A stretch of 64,000 nt of DNA from Bacteroidales bacterium UBA1173 (lineage in GTDB: Bacteria; Bacteroidota; Bacteroidia; Bacteroidales; F082). Below the pieces are notes generated by a model. That model saw only the letters and a program-made list of their open reading frames with translations. It had not been told where the DNA came from and did no database searches. Positions 25,443-33,668 of the stretch are shown piece by piece. The stretch covers positions 46,923 to 110,922 of the forward strand of contig DBYZ01000019.1 in the NCBI GenBank assembly GCA_002311655.1, in the 5' to 3' direction. Each line of letters starts with the position of its first letter. Positions within the stretch are counted from its first letter, which is position 1. Made by a program: the position numbers and the translations under genes.

Positions 25443-25450
25443 TAATTTTG
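25443..25450 (+). promoter_or_regulatory. Promoter -7 box for truA
   Basis: TAATTTTG, 17 nt before the ATG at 25468. The GTG at 25453 that opens the longest frame would fall at or before the transcript start. Confidence 0.6.
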
Positions 25451-25467
25451 CAGTGCAAATAAATCTC

Positions 25468-26196
25468 ATGAACAGGTATTTCCTACATCTGGCATATAAT
25501 GGTAAGGCTTATCATGGCTGGCAAATCCAGCCTGGCGACATTTCTGTGCAGGAGGTTCTTGAAAAATGTATCAGTCTTAAACTGAAACAGGACATATCCA
25601 TCACAGGATGTGGCCGTACCGACACTGGAGTCAACGCCAGAAATTTCTATGCTCACTTCGAAAGTGAACCGATAGATAATCTGGAACTGTTTGTAAATCA
25701 ATTGAATGTGTTTTTGCCGGATGACATCGTCGTCTATCGTTGCTGGCAGGTCGACCCGTATCTTCATGCCCGCTTCGATGCCAAATCACGAACATATCAT
25801 TATTATGTCACGCGGACAAAGAATCCTTTCCACACCGACGACACCTTATATATATATGGACCACTCGATGTGAAGAAGATGAACGAAGCAGCGAAGATTC
25901 TGTTTGAATATCAGGATTTTACAAGTTTCTCAAAACTGCATACACAAGTCAAGACAAACAACTGCAGAATAATGGAGGCTTATTGGTTCGAACAGAATGG
26001 ACTGCTGGTTTTCCACATCAAAGCCGATCGTTTTTTACGTAACATGGTTCGCGCCATTGTAGGCACACTGCTCGAAGTGGGGAAGGGGAAACTCACCCTC
26101 GAGGGCTTTAGAAATATCATCGAACAGAAAGACCGCTGCTCTGCAGGAACCTCAATGCCCGCCCACGCACTATTCTTAGAAGAAGTTACATATTAA
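25468..26196 (+). CDS. truA: tRNA pseudouridine(38-40) synthase
   Basis: Converts uridines 38-40 of the tRNA anticodon arm to pseudouridine. 242 residues from the ATG chosen by promoter position. It begins YFLHLAYNGKAYHGWQIQPG as the family does; the catalytic aspartate is in GCGRTDTGVNARNFYAHF near residue 52; FLRNMVRAIVGTLLEVGKG and SAGTSMPAHALFLEEV complete the C-terminal signature. The end overlaps the convergent GH97 gene by 11 bp. Confidence 0.96.
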   Translation: MNRYFLHLAYNGKAYHGWQIQPGDISVQEVLEKCISLKLKQDISITGCGRTDTGVNARNFYAHFESEPIDNLELFVNQLNVFLPDDIVVYRCWQVDPYLHARFDAKSRTYHYYVTRTKNPFHTDDTLYIYGPLDVKKMNEAAKILFEYQDFTSFSKLHTQVKTNNCRIMEAYWFEQNGLLVFHIKADRFLRNMVRAIVGTLLEVGKGKLTLEGFRNIIEQKDRCSAGTSMPAHALFLEEVTY

Positions 26197-28213
26197 ATTT
26201 CAGGACAATGACAGCACCGCCACCACTGGCAAGCTCGATCTTAATAATTCCATCATTCCCAGTAATCTTCTCAATCTTATAATCCTCCGCATTCCTATTC
26301 GCATTCACACCATCTTTATAAATCATCATGTCATTTCGAGCGGAGCGAGGAATCTCAAGCGAATTTAAATCAATCTCGATAGTCCTCGTTTCCCAATTCG
26401 TAATCGCTCCAATGTACCATGTATCTCCTTTTCTCCTTGCAATCACTGCATATTCCCCGAGTTTTCCGTCCAATGCTACCGTTTCGTCCCATACTGTCGG
26501 CACACTGGCGATGAACTCAACGCACTCAGGGTTTTGCATATATTTTGTAGGACTGTCGCACAACATGTTAAATGGCGACTCAAATATCACATATTCAGCA
26601 AGTTGCCTGCATCTTGTGCCTTGGCTCATCGGGTTTGTGTAGATGGCTCTGAAATGATATTTCGTCGCATTGTCCATCGCACCTTGAGTGTAATCCAAGT
26701 TTCCAGCCACCATCCTGATGTAAGGGATCATGCATTCATAATTGACTTGATTTAAATCATCATCCCATTTTGACTGCTCCAAACCGTAAACGCCTTCGAA
26801 ATTCAGAACGTTAGGGTAGGTACGGCTCAGTCCTGTCGGCTTGTAAGCTCCATGAAAATCAACGAATAAGTGGTATTTAGCGGCCATCGCAGCCATCCTG
26901 TAATAGAAATCCACAACCTTCTGATCATCTCGGTCCATGAAATCGACCTTGAATCCCTTGATGCCCATCTCGCTATAATGTTTGCACACATGTTCCATGT
27001 CTCTGTCAATGGCATAATATCCTGCCCAAAGCACCAATCCGACATTGCGCTCGTTGGCGTATGCAACAAGTTCCTCTAAATCAATTTCCGGAACAACCTG
27101 AAATAAATCGGCTTGTTTGTTTACCGCCCAGCCTTCGTCTAAAATAACATATTCTATGCCATTATTAGATGCGAAATCTATATAGTATTTATATGTGTCG
27201 TTGTTGATTCCTGCCTTGAAATCCACGCCCCAGATGTTCCAGTTGTTCCACCAGTCCCAAGCTACCTTTCCTGGCTTGAGCCAGCTAACATCCTCAACTC
27301 TTGAAGGCGATGCAAGTTTGTAAACCATGTCGCTGTTCATCAGCTCTGCGTCGTTTTCCGAAATAACCATCGCCCTCCATGGAAAATCTCTCGTTCCCTT
27401 AACCTTTGCAACGTAGCTTTCTCTTTCTTTTACAACCATTTGCAGCATGTTGTGTCCGCCTTGTTCTTCTACTTTCGGATATGTCGACTGCACCGATTCA
27501 AGGCTGTTTCCTTCGCCTTTTTTGAAGAAAGTACCTGGATAATCCTCCAAATCTGACTCCACAATCACCACTTTTTTGCCGTCTTCAACGCATATTAAAA
27601 TAGGTGTGAAAGCTATTCGCTCGGTATCCATATTTGCGATGGAATCTATGGTGTATTGACTCTCAAATGAAGTGAAAAACTGCTGTGTCAGGAAGTCACC
27701 GTCGCCTTTTCTTGCGTTTACGTATGGAATATAACTTAAATAATTATCTTTAAAATTGTATTTTACATTCTCTTTTTTAATAATTATTTGATTTTTGAAA
27801 CTTGTCGAGAAACGATATGCCACTCCATCGTCGAAAGCCCTAAAAGTCAAAGCATAATTTTCTTTAAAATTGATAATCAACTCGTTGTAATTGTTGCTGA
27901 CTTTGGTTTTTTTGTAAAAATTGGCATCTATAATCTCATTAACGCTTCTTTTTTTGATGTTTTTTGTGCTGCATTGAAATCCCAAAACATTTCCGTCTTC
28001 CAATTCCATTGATATTGAAGACCAATCTAAAACAAGCGTATTTTCGTGTGTCACCTTATAGTAAATGCCACCTTCATCTCCATACCTGATATTAACTTCA
28101 ATTTTACTATTGGGTGATTTTAAACTATAATTTTCAACACTTCTCTTGCCGTTAACTGTTGTGATTCCACTTAATCCACACAACAAAACTGCTAAAATGA
28201 TTAATCTTTTCAT
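26186..28213 (-). CDS. GH97 family glycoside hydrolase (retaining type likely)
   Basis: 675 residues with a signal peptide (cleavage near TVNGK). N-terminal beta domain to about 290, a (beta/alpha)8 catalytic domain containing KVAWDWWNNWNIWGVDFKAG and EYVILDEGWAV, and a C-terminal beta domain. GH97 includes the inverting alpha-glucosidase SusB and retaining alpha-galactosidases; the segment GIKGFKVDFMDRDDQ places an aspartate near residue 423 where retaining members have their nucleophile, so alpha-galactosidase-like activity is more likely than SusB-like. Periplasmic by analogy. It stands alone, with no SusC/SusD neighbours. A copy of the dispersed 27-bp repeat lies near the C terminus, read as IPRSARNDMM. 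Confidence 0.92.
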   Translation of the reverse strand: MKRLIILAVLLCGLSGITTVNGKRSVENYSLKSPNSKIEVNIRYGDEGGIYYKVTHENTLVLDWSSISMELEDGNVLGFQCSTKNIKKRSVNEIIDANFYKKTKVSNNYNELIINFKENYALTFRAFDDGVAYRFSTSFKNQIIIKKENVKYNFKDNYLSYIPYVNARKGDGDFLTQQFFTSFESQYTIDSIANMDTERIAFTPILICVEDGKKVVIVESDLEDYPGTFFKKGEGNSLESVQSTYPKVEEQGGHNMLQMVVKERESYVAKVKGTRDFPWRAMVISENDAELMNSDMVYKLASPSRVEDVSWLKPGKVAWDWWNNWNIWGVDFKAGINNDTYKYYIDFASNNGIEYVILDEGWAVNKQADLFQVVPEIDLEELVAYANERNVGLVLWAGYYAIDRDMEHVCKHYSEMGIKGFKVDFMDRDDQKVVDFYYRMAAMAAKYHLFVDFHGAYKPTGLSRTYPNVLNFEGVYGLEQSKWDDDLNQVNYECMIPYIRMVAGNLDYTQGAMDNATKYHFRAIYTNPMSQGTRCRQLAEYVIFESPFNMLCDSPTKYMQNPECVEFIASVPTVWDETVALDGKLGEYAVIARRKGDTWYIGAITNWETRTIEIDLNSLEIPRSARNDMMIYKDGVNANRNAEDYKIEKITGNDGIIKIELASGGGAVIVLKFNM
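26330..26356 (+). repeat. Dispersed 27-bp repeat, copy 3, inside the GH97 gene
   Basis: GTCATTTCGAGCGGAGCGAG followed by GAATCTC; core GCGGAGC with a GGA loop. It has the same orientation in the window as the other two copies, antisense to its host gene. Confidence 0.85.
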
Positions 28214-28235
28214 ATTACTTGAGCTTTAAACATCA

Positions 28236-28243
28236 CAAAATTA
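28236..28243 (-). promoter_or_regulatory. Promoter -7 box for the GH97 gene
   Basis: TAATTTTG on the minus strand, 22 nt before the ATG. Confidence 0.55.
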
Positions 28244-28275
28244 TAATAAAATGTGTTTCATATCCAAAAAATAAT

Positions 28276-28283
28276 TATTTTTG
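28276..28283 (+). promoter_or_regulatory. Promoter -7 box for pepE
   Basis: TATTTTTG, 23 nt before the ATG at 28307. It lies within the first codons of the longest open frame, so the earlier GTG is excluded. Confidence 0.6.
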
Positions 28284-28306
28284 TAAAAATTTTAAACTTT
28301 AAAAAA

Positions 28307-29071
28307 ATGAGAAATTTACTTTTAATTAGCAATTCAACTAACTTTGGTGAAACATACTTGGCTTGGGCTATGACCCAGCTTGAGCAGTTTTTTGACAAGA
28401 ATAAACTCGGTGCCGACAGCAAGGTGGCGTTCGTGCCATTCGCTGGCGTCTTCATCGGCGGAAACCCTTATCCGAAGAGCTATGATACTTATACTGAGAA
28501 GGTTAAAAAAGTTTTCAATGAGAAACTTGGCGTGAAAAAATTCGTCTCAGTTCACGAAGTTGAAGATAAAGTTGGTCTTGTGAAGACTGCTGACTGCATC
28601 GTGGTCGGTGGCGGAAATACTTTCCATCTCGTCGCTGAACTGCATAAATTTGGTCTGATGCAAGCTATTGCTGAGTGTGCCAACAACGGTACTCCATACA
28701 TTGGATGGAGCGCTGGTTCAAACATCGCTTGCCCTACATTGTGCACCACAAACGATATGCCAATAGTGCAGCCAGCTAGCTTTAACACATTGAATCTCAT
28801 ACCGTTCCAGATCAATCCTCACTACCTCGACCCGCATCCGGAAATCGACAAGATGATCAAACACGGTGGCGAGACTCGTCAGGACCGTATCAATGAATAT
28901 CTTGCTGTCCGTCAGGAGATGAAGGTGGTCGGATTGCGTGAAGCTACAGCAATCTGGGTCGTCGGTGACAAATATTACCTCAAAGGCGGTAAGAAAATGA
29001 TGATTTTCCAATACGGAAAAGAGCCTGTAGAACTTGAGCCAAATCAGGAAATAACAAAGTTTGTGCTTTAG
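28307..29071 (+). CDS. pepE: Dipeptidase E (alpha-aspartyl dipeptidase)
   Basis: Cytoplasmic serine peptidase of family S51 that hydrolyses dipeptides with N-terminal aspartate. 254 residues from MRNLLLISNSTNFGETYL. The nucleophile serine is in GWSAGSNIACP; CIVVGGGNTFHLVAELHKFG and PFQINPHYLDPH are further family signatures. The longer open frame begins upstream of the promoter and can be discounted. Confidence 0.95.
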   Translation: MRNLLLISNSTNFGETYLAWAMTQLEQFFDKNKLGADSKVAFVPFAGVFIGGNPYPKSYDTYTEKVKKVFNEKLGVKKFVSVHEVEDKVGLVKTADCIVVGGGNTFHLVAELHKFGLMQAIAECANNGTPYIGWSAGSNIACPTLCTTNDMPIVQPASFNTLNLIPFQINPHYLDPHPEIDKMIKHGGETRQDRINEYLAVRQEMKVVGLREATAIWVVGDKYYLKGGKKMMIFQYGKEPVELEPNQEITKFVL

Positions 29072-29110
29072 AAAATGCGTTTTTTTCTTGCAACGTATTG
29101 AATTATTGCT

Positions 29111-29118
29111 TAATTTTG
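29111..29118 (+). promoter_or_regulatory. Promoter for the eight-gene exported-protein operon
   Basis: TAATTTTG at the -7 position with a TTG at 29088-29090, 20 bp upstream, at the expected -33 position. It is the only convincing promoter seen before 36.5 kb, so the eight genes that follow are probably one transcript. Confidence 0.6.
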
Positions 29119-29145
29119 TTGTCTTAAAACTTAGGCTGTTTGAAA

Positions 29146-30570
29146 ATGTTTAAAAGATTGTCATTTATTATATTGATTATCAGCGTTTTTGCGTCTGTGT
29201 CGATGGCACAGAACAGAGACGCTAACAACATTCTCAACGCCCAGTTTGACGTGCGCATCGGTGGTGTGGGTCCTAAAGGCACGAAAATCATCGAAATGCG
29301 TATCATCGCAGATAATCTTGAAGAAGCTCATGAGTGCGCCCAACGTGACGCTGTGGCAGTGTGCCTGCTGCGTGGACTGCCGGCTTCGACGAAAACTCGC
29401 CCTATGCCTGCCATAGTAAAAGAGAGCGTGATTGAGGCTAATGAGTCTTATTTTATTGATTTTCTTAGTTTTCCGAAATCTAAAAAGGTTGTCGGGAAAT
29501 ATGCCAGATACGTGCAGAAATCATGGGAAGTGGATGTCAAGGAACTCGATTATGGCGTCGATGTGATTATCGATGTGCAGGTTCTTTACGACAATTTGCT
29601 TCAGTATATGCAGGACTTGGGCTATGCCGTCAAGACAGAGGAGACGGTGGCGGGTAAATATCTCAAACCACTGATAATGGTTGTGCCAGCTGACGTTTAC
29701 TGCACCGAGATGGACTTTGTGCAGACATGGAAAGATGAGACAGGCAAGGTTCAGGTTATCCCTGATTACAACATTTTTGGTAAAGAAGACAGCCGTGATC
29801 TGCGTCTGGTTATATCGTCGCTGAACGAGATTTTCGCTTCTCGAGGATTTGAGACCATAAGCCTCGAATTCCTGCTGAAGAGCCTTAACCAGGAAAGTGA
29901 CGAAAACGCCTTTATCGGCGAGGATTACGGACTGTCGGGTATCGTTAAGGAATCGCCGCTCGACCGCATAAAACGTACTGCCAATGTCGATTTTATCGTC
30001 GACCTCGACTTCGCACTCTATGAGATGGATGACTACCGTTACGTTGCTTTCAATATGCGCGCAGTGGATCCATGCTCCAACGCGTATGAGATAGCTCATG
30101 CTTACGGCGACGGAAGGCCGTCCCGGGTGGCAACGGTGAACACCCTCCTTGAAGAGGCGGTGATTAACTATGTCGACGATTTCTGCGACAAAATGCAGAG
30201 CCAGTATCAGAAAATGGAGACCGACGGACATCGTATCACAGTGAAAATCAAGAAGACAGACAACTCAAAATACGATTTCCAGAGATCGAAATTCCAGTTC
30301 GACGGTAAGATGGAAAAACTTTGCGACATCATCTATTATTGGTTGCAAGACCATACAATCGATAATAACCCGACACGAAACATCACGCCTAACGTGTTGA
30401 CATTCAATCAGGTGATGATACCGTTGATAACACAAAACAGGAAAGGTGCAGTGCGTCGCCTCGACTCAAACGAATACGTGACACAGCTTCAGGAGTTTTT
30501 AAGCAATAATTATAATATTGAAAGTACAATTTATATGCGAGGCCCGGGCGAGGCTTGGCTTATCTTGTAA
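29146..30570 (+). CDS. Exported DUF6175-like protein, first copy
   Basis: 474 residues with signal peptide MFKRLSFIILIISVFASVSM (cleavage after MAQ). The ATG is used rather than the TTG two codons earlier. After an N-terminal domain (RDAVAVCLLRGLP) comes a conserved block, PLIMVVPADVYCTEMDFVQT, then LRLVISSLNEIFASRGFET, LDRIKRTANVDFIVDLDF and ATVNTLLEEAVINY. It strongly resembles Bacteroidota proteins annotated as DUF6175, of unknown function. The alternation of a strand ending MVVP with a helix LNEIFxxxGFE recalls CsgG/FlgT-like periplasmic folds, but that is inference. The fourth gene of the operon is a close paralogue. It is first in an operon of exported proteins. Confidence 0.72.
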   Translation: MFKRLSFIILIISVFASVSMAQNRDANNILNAQFDVRIGGVGPKGTKIIEMRIIADNLEEAHECAQRDAVAVCLLRGLPASTKTRPMPAIVKESVIEANESYFIDFLSFPKSKKVVGKYARYVQKSWEVDVKELDYGVDVIIDVQVLYDNLLQYMQDLGYAVKTEETVAGKYLKPLIMVVPADVYCTEMDFVQTWKDETGKVQVIPDYNIFGKEDSRDLRLVISSLNEIFASRGFETISLEFLLKSLNQESDENAFIGEDYGLSGIVKESPLDRIKRTANVDFIVDLDFALYEMDDYRYVAFNMRAVDPCSNAYEIAHAYGDGRPSRVATVNTLLEEAVINYVDDFCDKMQSQYQKMETDGHRITVKIKKTDNSKYDFQRSKFQFDGKMEKLCDIIYYWLQDHTIDNNPTRNITPNVLTFNQVMIPLITQNRKGAVRRLDSNEYVTQLQEFLSNNYNIESTIYMRGPGEAWLIL

Positions 30571-30583
30571 CCGATTGATTAAA

Positions 30584-31057
30584 ATGAGTAATATGAGAAA
30601 ACTGTTTTTACTTTTAGGATTTGCGATGGTTGTGATGCTGACGGTATCATGCGGCACAATTCATCAGAAAATAAAATATTCAAGTAAGGATATTCAAATC
30701 AGCAACCCTTGCGAAGGCGAAGATCTGGATTTCAAACTCATTTCTCTCATTGGCGATAAAGAAGAGCAGACTATGGTGCTGAACTGCAGGTTTATCAATA
30801 GAGACGTTAACAAAGAGATTCGTGTTGGCGGAAACTTTGTGGCGTATGACACAGAAGGTGATGAACACAGTGGCAACAGAACCAAGGAATATACAGCAAA
30901 GACTGACAAAAAAGTGGATTTCTCAATAGATATCCCAGGCAAAGTGGTGCCTAGAAAAGTGAAAAAGATGGCAGTGATAACATTCAACATCGGCGACTGC
31001 CGCATCGAGATGAGAAACGTGCCGATTATCTGGAAGAAAATTGATAAAGAAAAATAA
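30584..31057 (+). CDS. Small lipoprotein, paralogue of the next gene
   Basis: About 157 residues; lipoprotein signal ending LTVSCG. The start ATG lies after the stop of the preceding gene, not at the earlier in-frame codon inside it. The body ISNPCEGEDLDFKLISLIGD ... VGGNFVAYDTEGDEH ... RIEMRNVPIIWK is a compact beta-rich domain with two cysteines, closely similar to the next gene's product. No named family recognised. Probably anchored in the outer membrane, acting with the DUF6175-like proteins on either side of this gene pair. Confidence 0.65.
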   Translation: MSNMRKLFLLLGFAMVVMLTVSCGTIHQKIKYSSKDIQISNPCEGEDLDFKLISLIGDKEEQTMVLNCRFINRDVNKEIRVGGNFVAYDTEGDEHSGNRTKEYTAKTDKKVDFSIDIPGKVVPRKVKKMAVITFNIGDCRIEMRNVPIIWKKIDKEK

Positions 31058-31080
31058 ATTTAAAGTAAAAATCATTGAAT

Positions 31081-31653
31081 ATGAAGAGATTAGTCTATTT
31101 TATCATCGCAATTATGTTCCTCTCGGCAATGCCGGAGATAGTGTGCGCTCAGTCAAACGACCCGTTTGAACAGCAGACTCTCAAAGCAAGAGACAATTCT
31201 ACTAAGAGAGAGAAGAAAATCAACCGTAAGAAAAATGCCGAACAGGAAGTGAAAGAAGAGGCTGCAGCTCCAAAAGCAGAACCTAAACAGGCTCCAGCCA
31301 GCGAGTTCACAATTTCAAACCCATGCGACGAATGGCTCGATGTTGAGTTCGTGTCTTTAATCGGCAGCAAAGCTACACAAATGGTCACTCTGACAATCAA
31401 ATTCACAAATCATGATGTCAACAAACGTATGTATGTCGGCGGAAACTTCCTCGCCTATGACTGCGAAGGTAATGAACATAGAAGAAGCTGGTCTCCAAGC
31501 GACTTCAACACTGTGACTGATGTTCCTGTGAAGACAAAGATTGAGGTGCCTGATAAAATCAATCCTGCAAAGACTAAAGTCATGCCGGTGATGAACTTCA
31601 AAGTGGGCGATTGTACAATCGAGATGAGAAACGTGCCAATTAACTGGAAATAA
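31081..31653 (+). CDS. Exported protein, paralogue of the preceding lipoprotein
   Basis: 190 residues from ATG (a TTG two codons earlier is less likely). Signal peptide ends near IVCAQ, so it is soluble and periplasmic, unlike its lipidated paralogue. A charged Lys/Glu/Ala-rich linker (residues about 30-75, with EEAAAPKAEPKQAPA) joins it to the domain ISNPCDEWLDVEFVSLIGSK ... YVGGNFLAYDCEGNEH ... TIEMRNVPINWK. The pair differ in anchoring and linker but share the globular domain, suggesting two locations for one function. Function unknown. Confidence 0.65.
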   Translation: MKRLVYFIIAIMFLSAMPEIVCAQSNDPFEQQTLKARDNSTKREKKINRKKNAEQEVKEEAAAPKAEPKQAPASEFTISNPCDEWLDVEFVSLIGSKATQMVTLTIKFTNHDVNKRMYVGGNFLAYDCEGNEHRRSWSPSDFNTVTDVPVKTKIEVPDKINPAKTKVMPVMNFKVGDCTIEMRNVPINWK

Positions 31654-31664
31654 ATTAATTTGAT

Positions 31665-33101
31665 ATGAGAAATATTGCAAAATTCGGATTATTACAAGCG
31701 TTTTTGCTGGTTTTTGTGGCAAATAGCGTGTTCGCTCAGAAACAGAATGAGAAACGCTCGGTTCTTGACCAACAGTATGAGGTTCAATATATTGGAGTTG
31801 GACAAGATGGAACAAAAGTGTTTACTGTCAAAACAACGGCCAAGGATGCAACTGAAGGTGTTGAGATGGCAAAACGTGACGCTGTCGCAGCTTGCTTGTT
31901 CCGTGGCATAACAGCTTCGGGAAATACAAAAGCGACACCGGCTATCGTGTCATACGCAAAAGCTGAGGAAAATCTGGCGTTTTTTGAAGGTTTTCTAGCC
32001 CTTCCAACCAAAAAAGCTCCTGGTGGACAATATCATCGTTTCATCAACAAAACAGGTAACCCTCAGTCAGTTAAAGAAGGTAAGGGTTATTCAGTGTCTG
32101 TTGATGTTCAGGTGCTTTACGATGAGCTCGTGAAATATATGCAGGACAAAGGTTATGCTGATGCCATCAAAAATACTGAAGCAGGCAAATATGCCAAACC
32201 GATACTGATGGTTGTGCCTTCTGACGTGTATTGCAACGAGATGGGCTACGTCCAGACATGGAAAGATGAAAATGGAAAGACTCAGACAATCGTTGACTAC
32301 GATATCTTTGGCAGGGAAGACAGCCGTGACCTTCGTCTCGTAATAGCATCATTGAATGATATTTTCAAGAATAAAGGCTTTGAGACACAGAGTCTCGAGT
32401 TCTTGCTCAAGAGCATGAAACAGGAAGACCAGGAGAATTCACTCGTCGGTGATGACTATGGTCTCGATGGTTCTATTGTCGAGTCTCCAATCGACCGCAT
32501 AAAACGTACCGCCAACGTCGATTTCATTGTTGACCTCGACTTCGAAGTCATGGAAAAGGGTATGGGACGTTACATCTCATTCAACATGAGAGCTGTTGAC
32601 GTCAGCGCAAATGCAAGAGAGATAGCCCACGCTCATGGCGACGGCAAACCGTCTAACTCGGCTACAGTCAACACTTTACTTGAAGAAGCAGTGCTGAACC
32701 ACATGGATATGTTCTGCAAAAAACTTCAGGATGAGTTCATCAACATGTCGAGAAATGGTCGCCAGATCACAGTGAAAGTCAAGAGAACCGATAACTCGGA
32801 GTATAACCTTCTTAAGGATACTTTCATGTTTGAAGGCGAACAGACAACCCTCAATGATATCATTTATTACTGGATTCAGGATAATACAGTCGATAACAAT
32901 CCTACAAGAACAATCACGCCTAACGTGTTGACATTCAATCAGGTGATGATTCCTTTGACAAAGGTCGGCAGACGTAATGCCATCCAACGTGTCGACACCC
33001 AGAGCTATCTGCAAGGATTGCAGTCATATCTGATGAATAATTATAATATCGAGGGCACCATCTACATGCGTGGTCCAAGTGAAGTTTGGTTAATTTTGTA
33101 A
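31665..33101 (+). CDS. Exported DUF6175-like protein, second copy
   Basis: 478 residues with signal peptide (cleavage near SVFAQ). Paralogue of the first gene of the operon over its whole length: PILMVVPSDVYCNEMGYVQT, LRLVIASLNDIFKNKGFET, IDRIKRTANVDFIVDLDF, TRTITPNVLTFNQVMIPL, and the same ending GPSEVWLIL versus GPGEAWLIL. The closing DNA is also nearly the same in both genes, so the duplication is either fairly recent or maintained by conversion. DUF6175-like assignment as for the first copy. The 11-bp gap to the previous gene indicates co-transcription. Confidence 0.72.
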   Translation: MRNIAKFGLLQAFLLVFVANSVFAQKQNEKRSVLDQQYEVQYIGVGQDGTKVFTVKTTAKDATEGVEMAKRDAVAACLFRGITASGNTKATPAIVSYAKAEENLAFFEGFLALPTKKAPGGQYHRFINKTGNPQSVKEGKGYSVSVDVQVLYDELVKYMQDKGYADAIKNTEAGKYAKPILMVVPSDVYCNEMGYVQTWKDENGKTQTIVDYDIFGREDSRDLRLVIASLNDIFKNKGFETQSLEFLLKSMKQEDQENSLVGDDYGLDGSIVESPIDRIKRTANVDFIVDLDFEVMEKGMGRYISFNMRAVDVSANAREIAHAHGDGKPSNSATVNTLLEEAVLNHMDMFCKKLQDEFINMSRNGRQITVKVKRTDNSEYNLLKDTFMFEGEQTTLNDIIYYWIQDNTVDNNPTRTITPNVLTFNQVMIPLTKVGRRNAIQRVDTQSYLQGLQSYLMNNYNIEGTIYMRGPSEVWLIL

Positions 33102-33114
33102 TAAATATCTGAAT

Positions 33115-33666
33115 ATGAAAAAGATAAAATTGTTTCTTTTGGCAGCACTCGTAATGCTTTCAGGCTCAATGCTTAAAGCTCAGAGTGAGATGACATTCGA
33201 ACAGATGATTCCTGTCCGTGTCTTGATGCCAATAAATAAGGAAATCAAAGGTGATGCTTTAACAGTTTTGTACAACAGACTGAATCAAGCAGTGACTCTT
33301 AATGGTCTCGGCTCATCAACAAATGAAAGCCGTTTCCTCATAGTGACATCTGTTACAGTTCTTTCAAAAAATGCCACTAACTCTATCCCGCCACAGTTTA
33401 TGGCAGAAGTGGAGATGTCGTTCTATTTCGTCGATAATGTGAACAAGGTTATTCTTGCTCAGGAAATGATGACGAAGAAAGGTATGGACAACGATGCCGA
33501 CAAAGCTGTTGCTAAAGCAATCAAGCAGGTTCAGGCTCGCGATCCTAAGCTTAAGAAACTCATCAAGATAGGTAAGGAAAGAGCTATCGAATACTATAAA
33601 GCGATAAGCGACACTGATTCTTCAGATGAGATTACAGAACCTGATGTTTCATGGATTTTTGAATAA
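33115..33666 (+). CDS. Exported protein of unknown function (CsgG/LpoB-like fold possible)
   Basis: 183 residues with signal peptide MKKIKLFLLAALVMLSGSML (cleavage near LKAQ). The mature part has LTVLYNRLNQAVTLNGLGSS, RFLIVTSVTVLSKNA, AEVEMSFYFVDN and KAVAKAIKQVQARDPKLKKL. An amphipathic helix followed by an extended LIVTS strand and a VEMSFYFVD strand is the pattern of the CsgG/LpoB-like periplasmic alpha/beta fold, but I cannot assign a family. It lies between the DUF6175-like genes and the LPP20-like genes with 13-bp and 2-bp gaps. Confidence 0.55.
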   Translation: MKKIKLFLLAALVMLSGSMLKAQSEMTFEQMIPVRVLMPINKEIKGDALTVLYNRLNQAVTLNGLGSSTNESRFLIVTSVTVLSKNATNSIPPQFMAEVEMSFYFVDNVNKVILAQEMMTKKGMDNDADKAVAKAIKQVQARDPKLKKLIKIGKERAIEYYKAISDTDSSDEITEPDVSWIFE

Positions 33667-33668
33667 AA

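Noticed and set aside
30518..30583. Overlap of the small lipoprotein gene with the preceding DUF6175-like gene
   Set aside because: The lipoprotein signal begins at the ATG at 30584 or 30593; the upstream part is a frame shadow of the previous gene.
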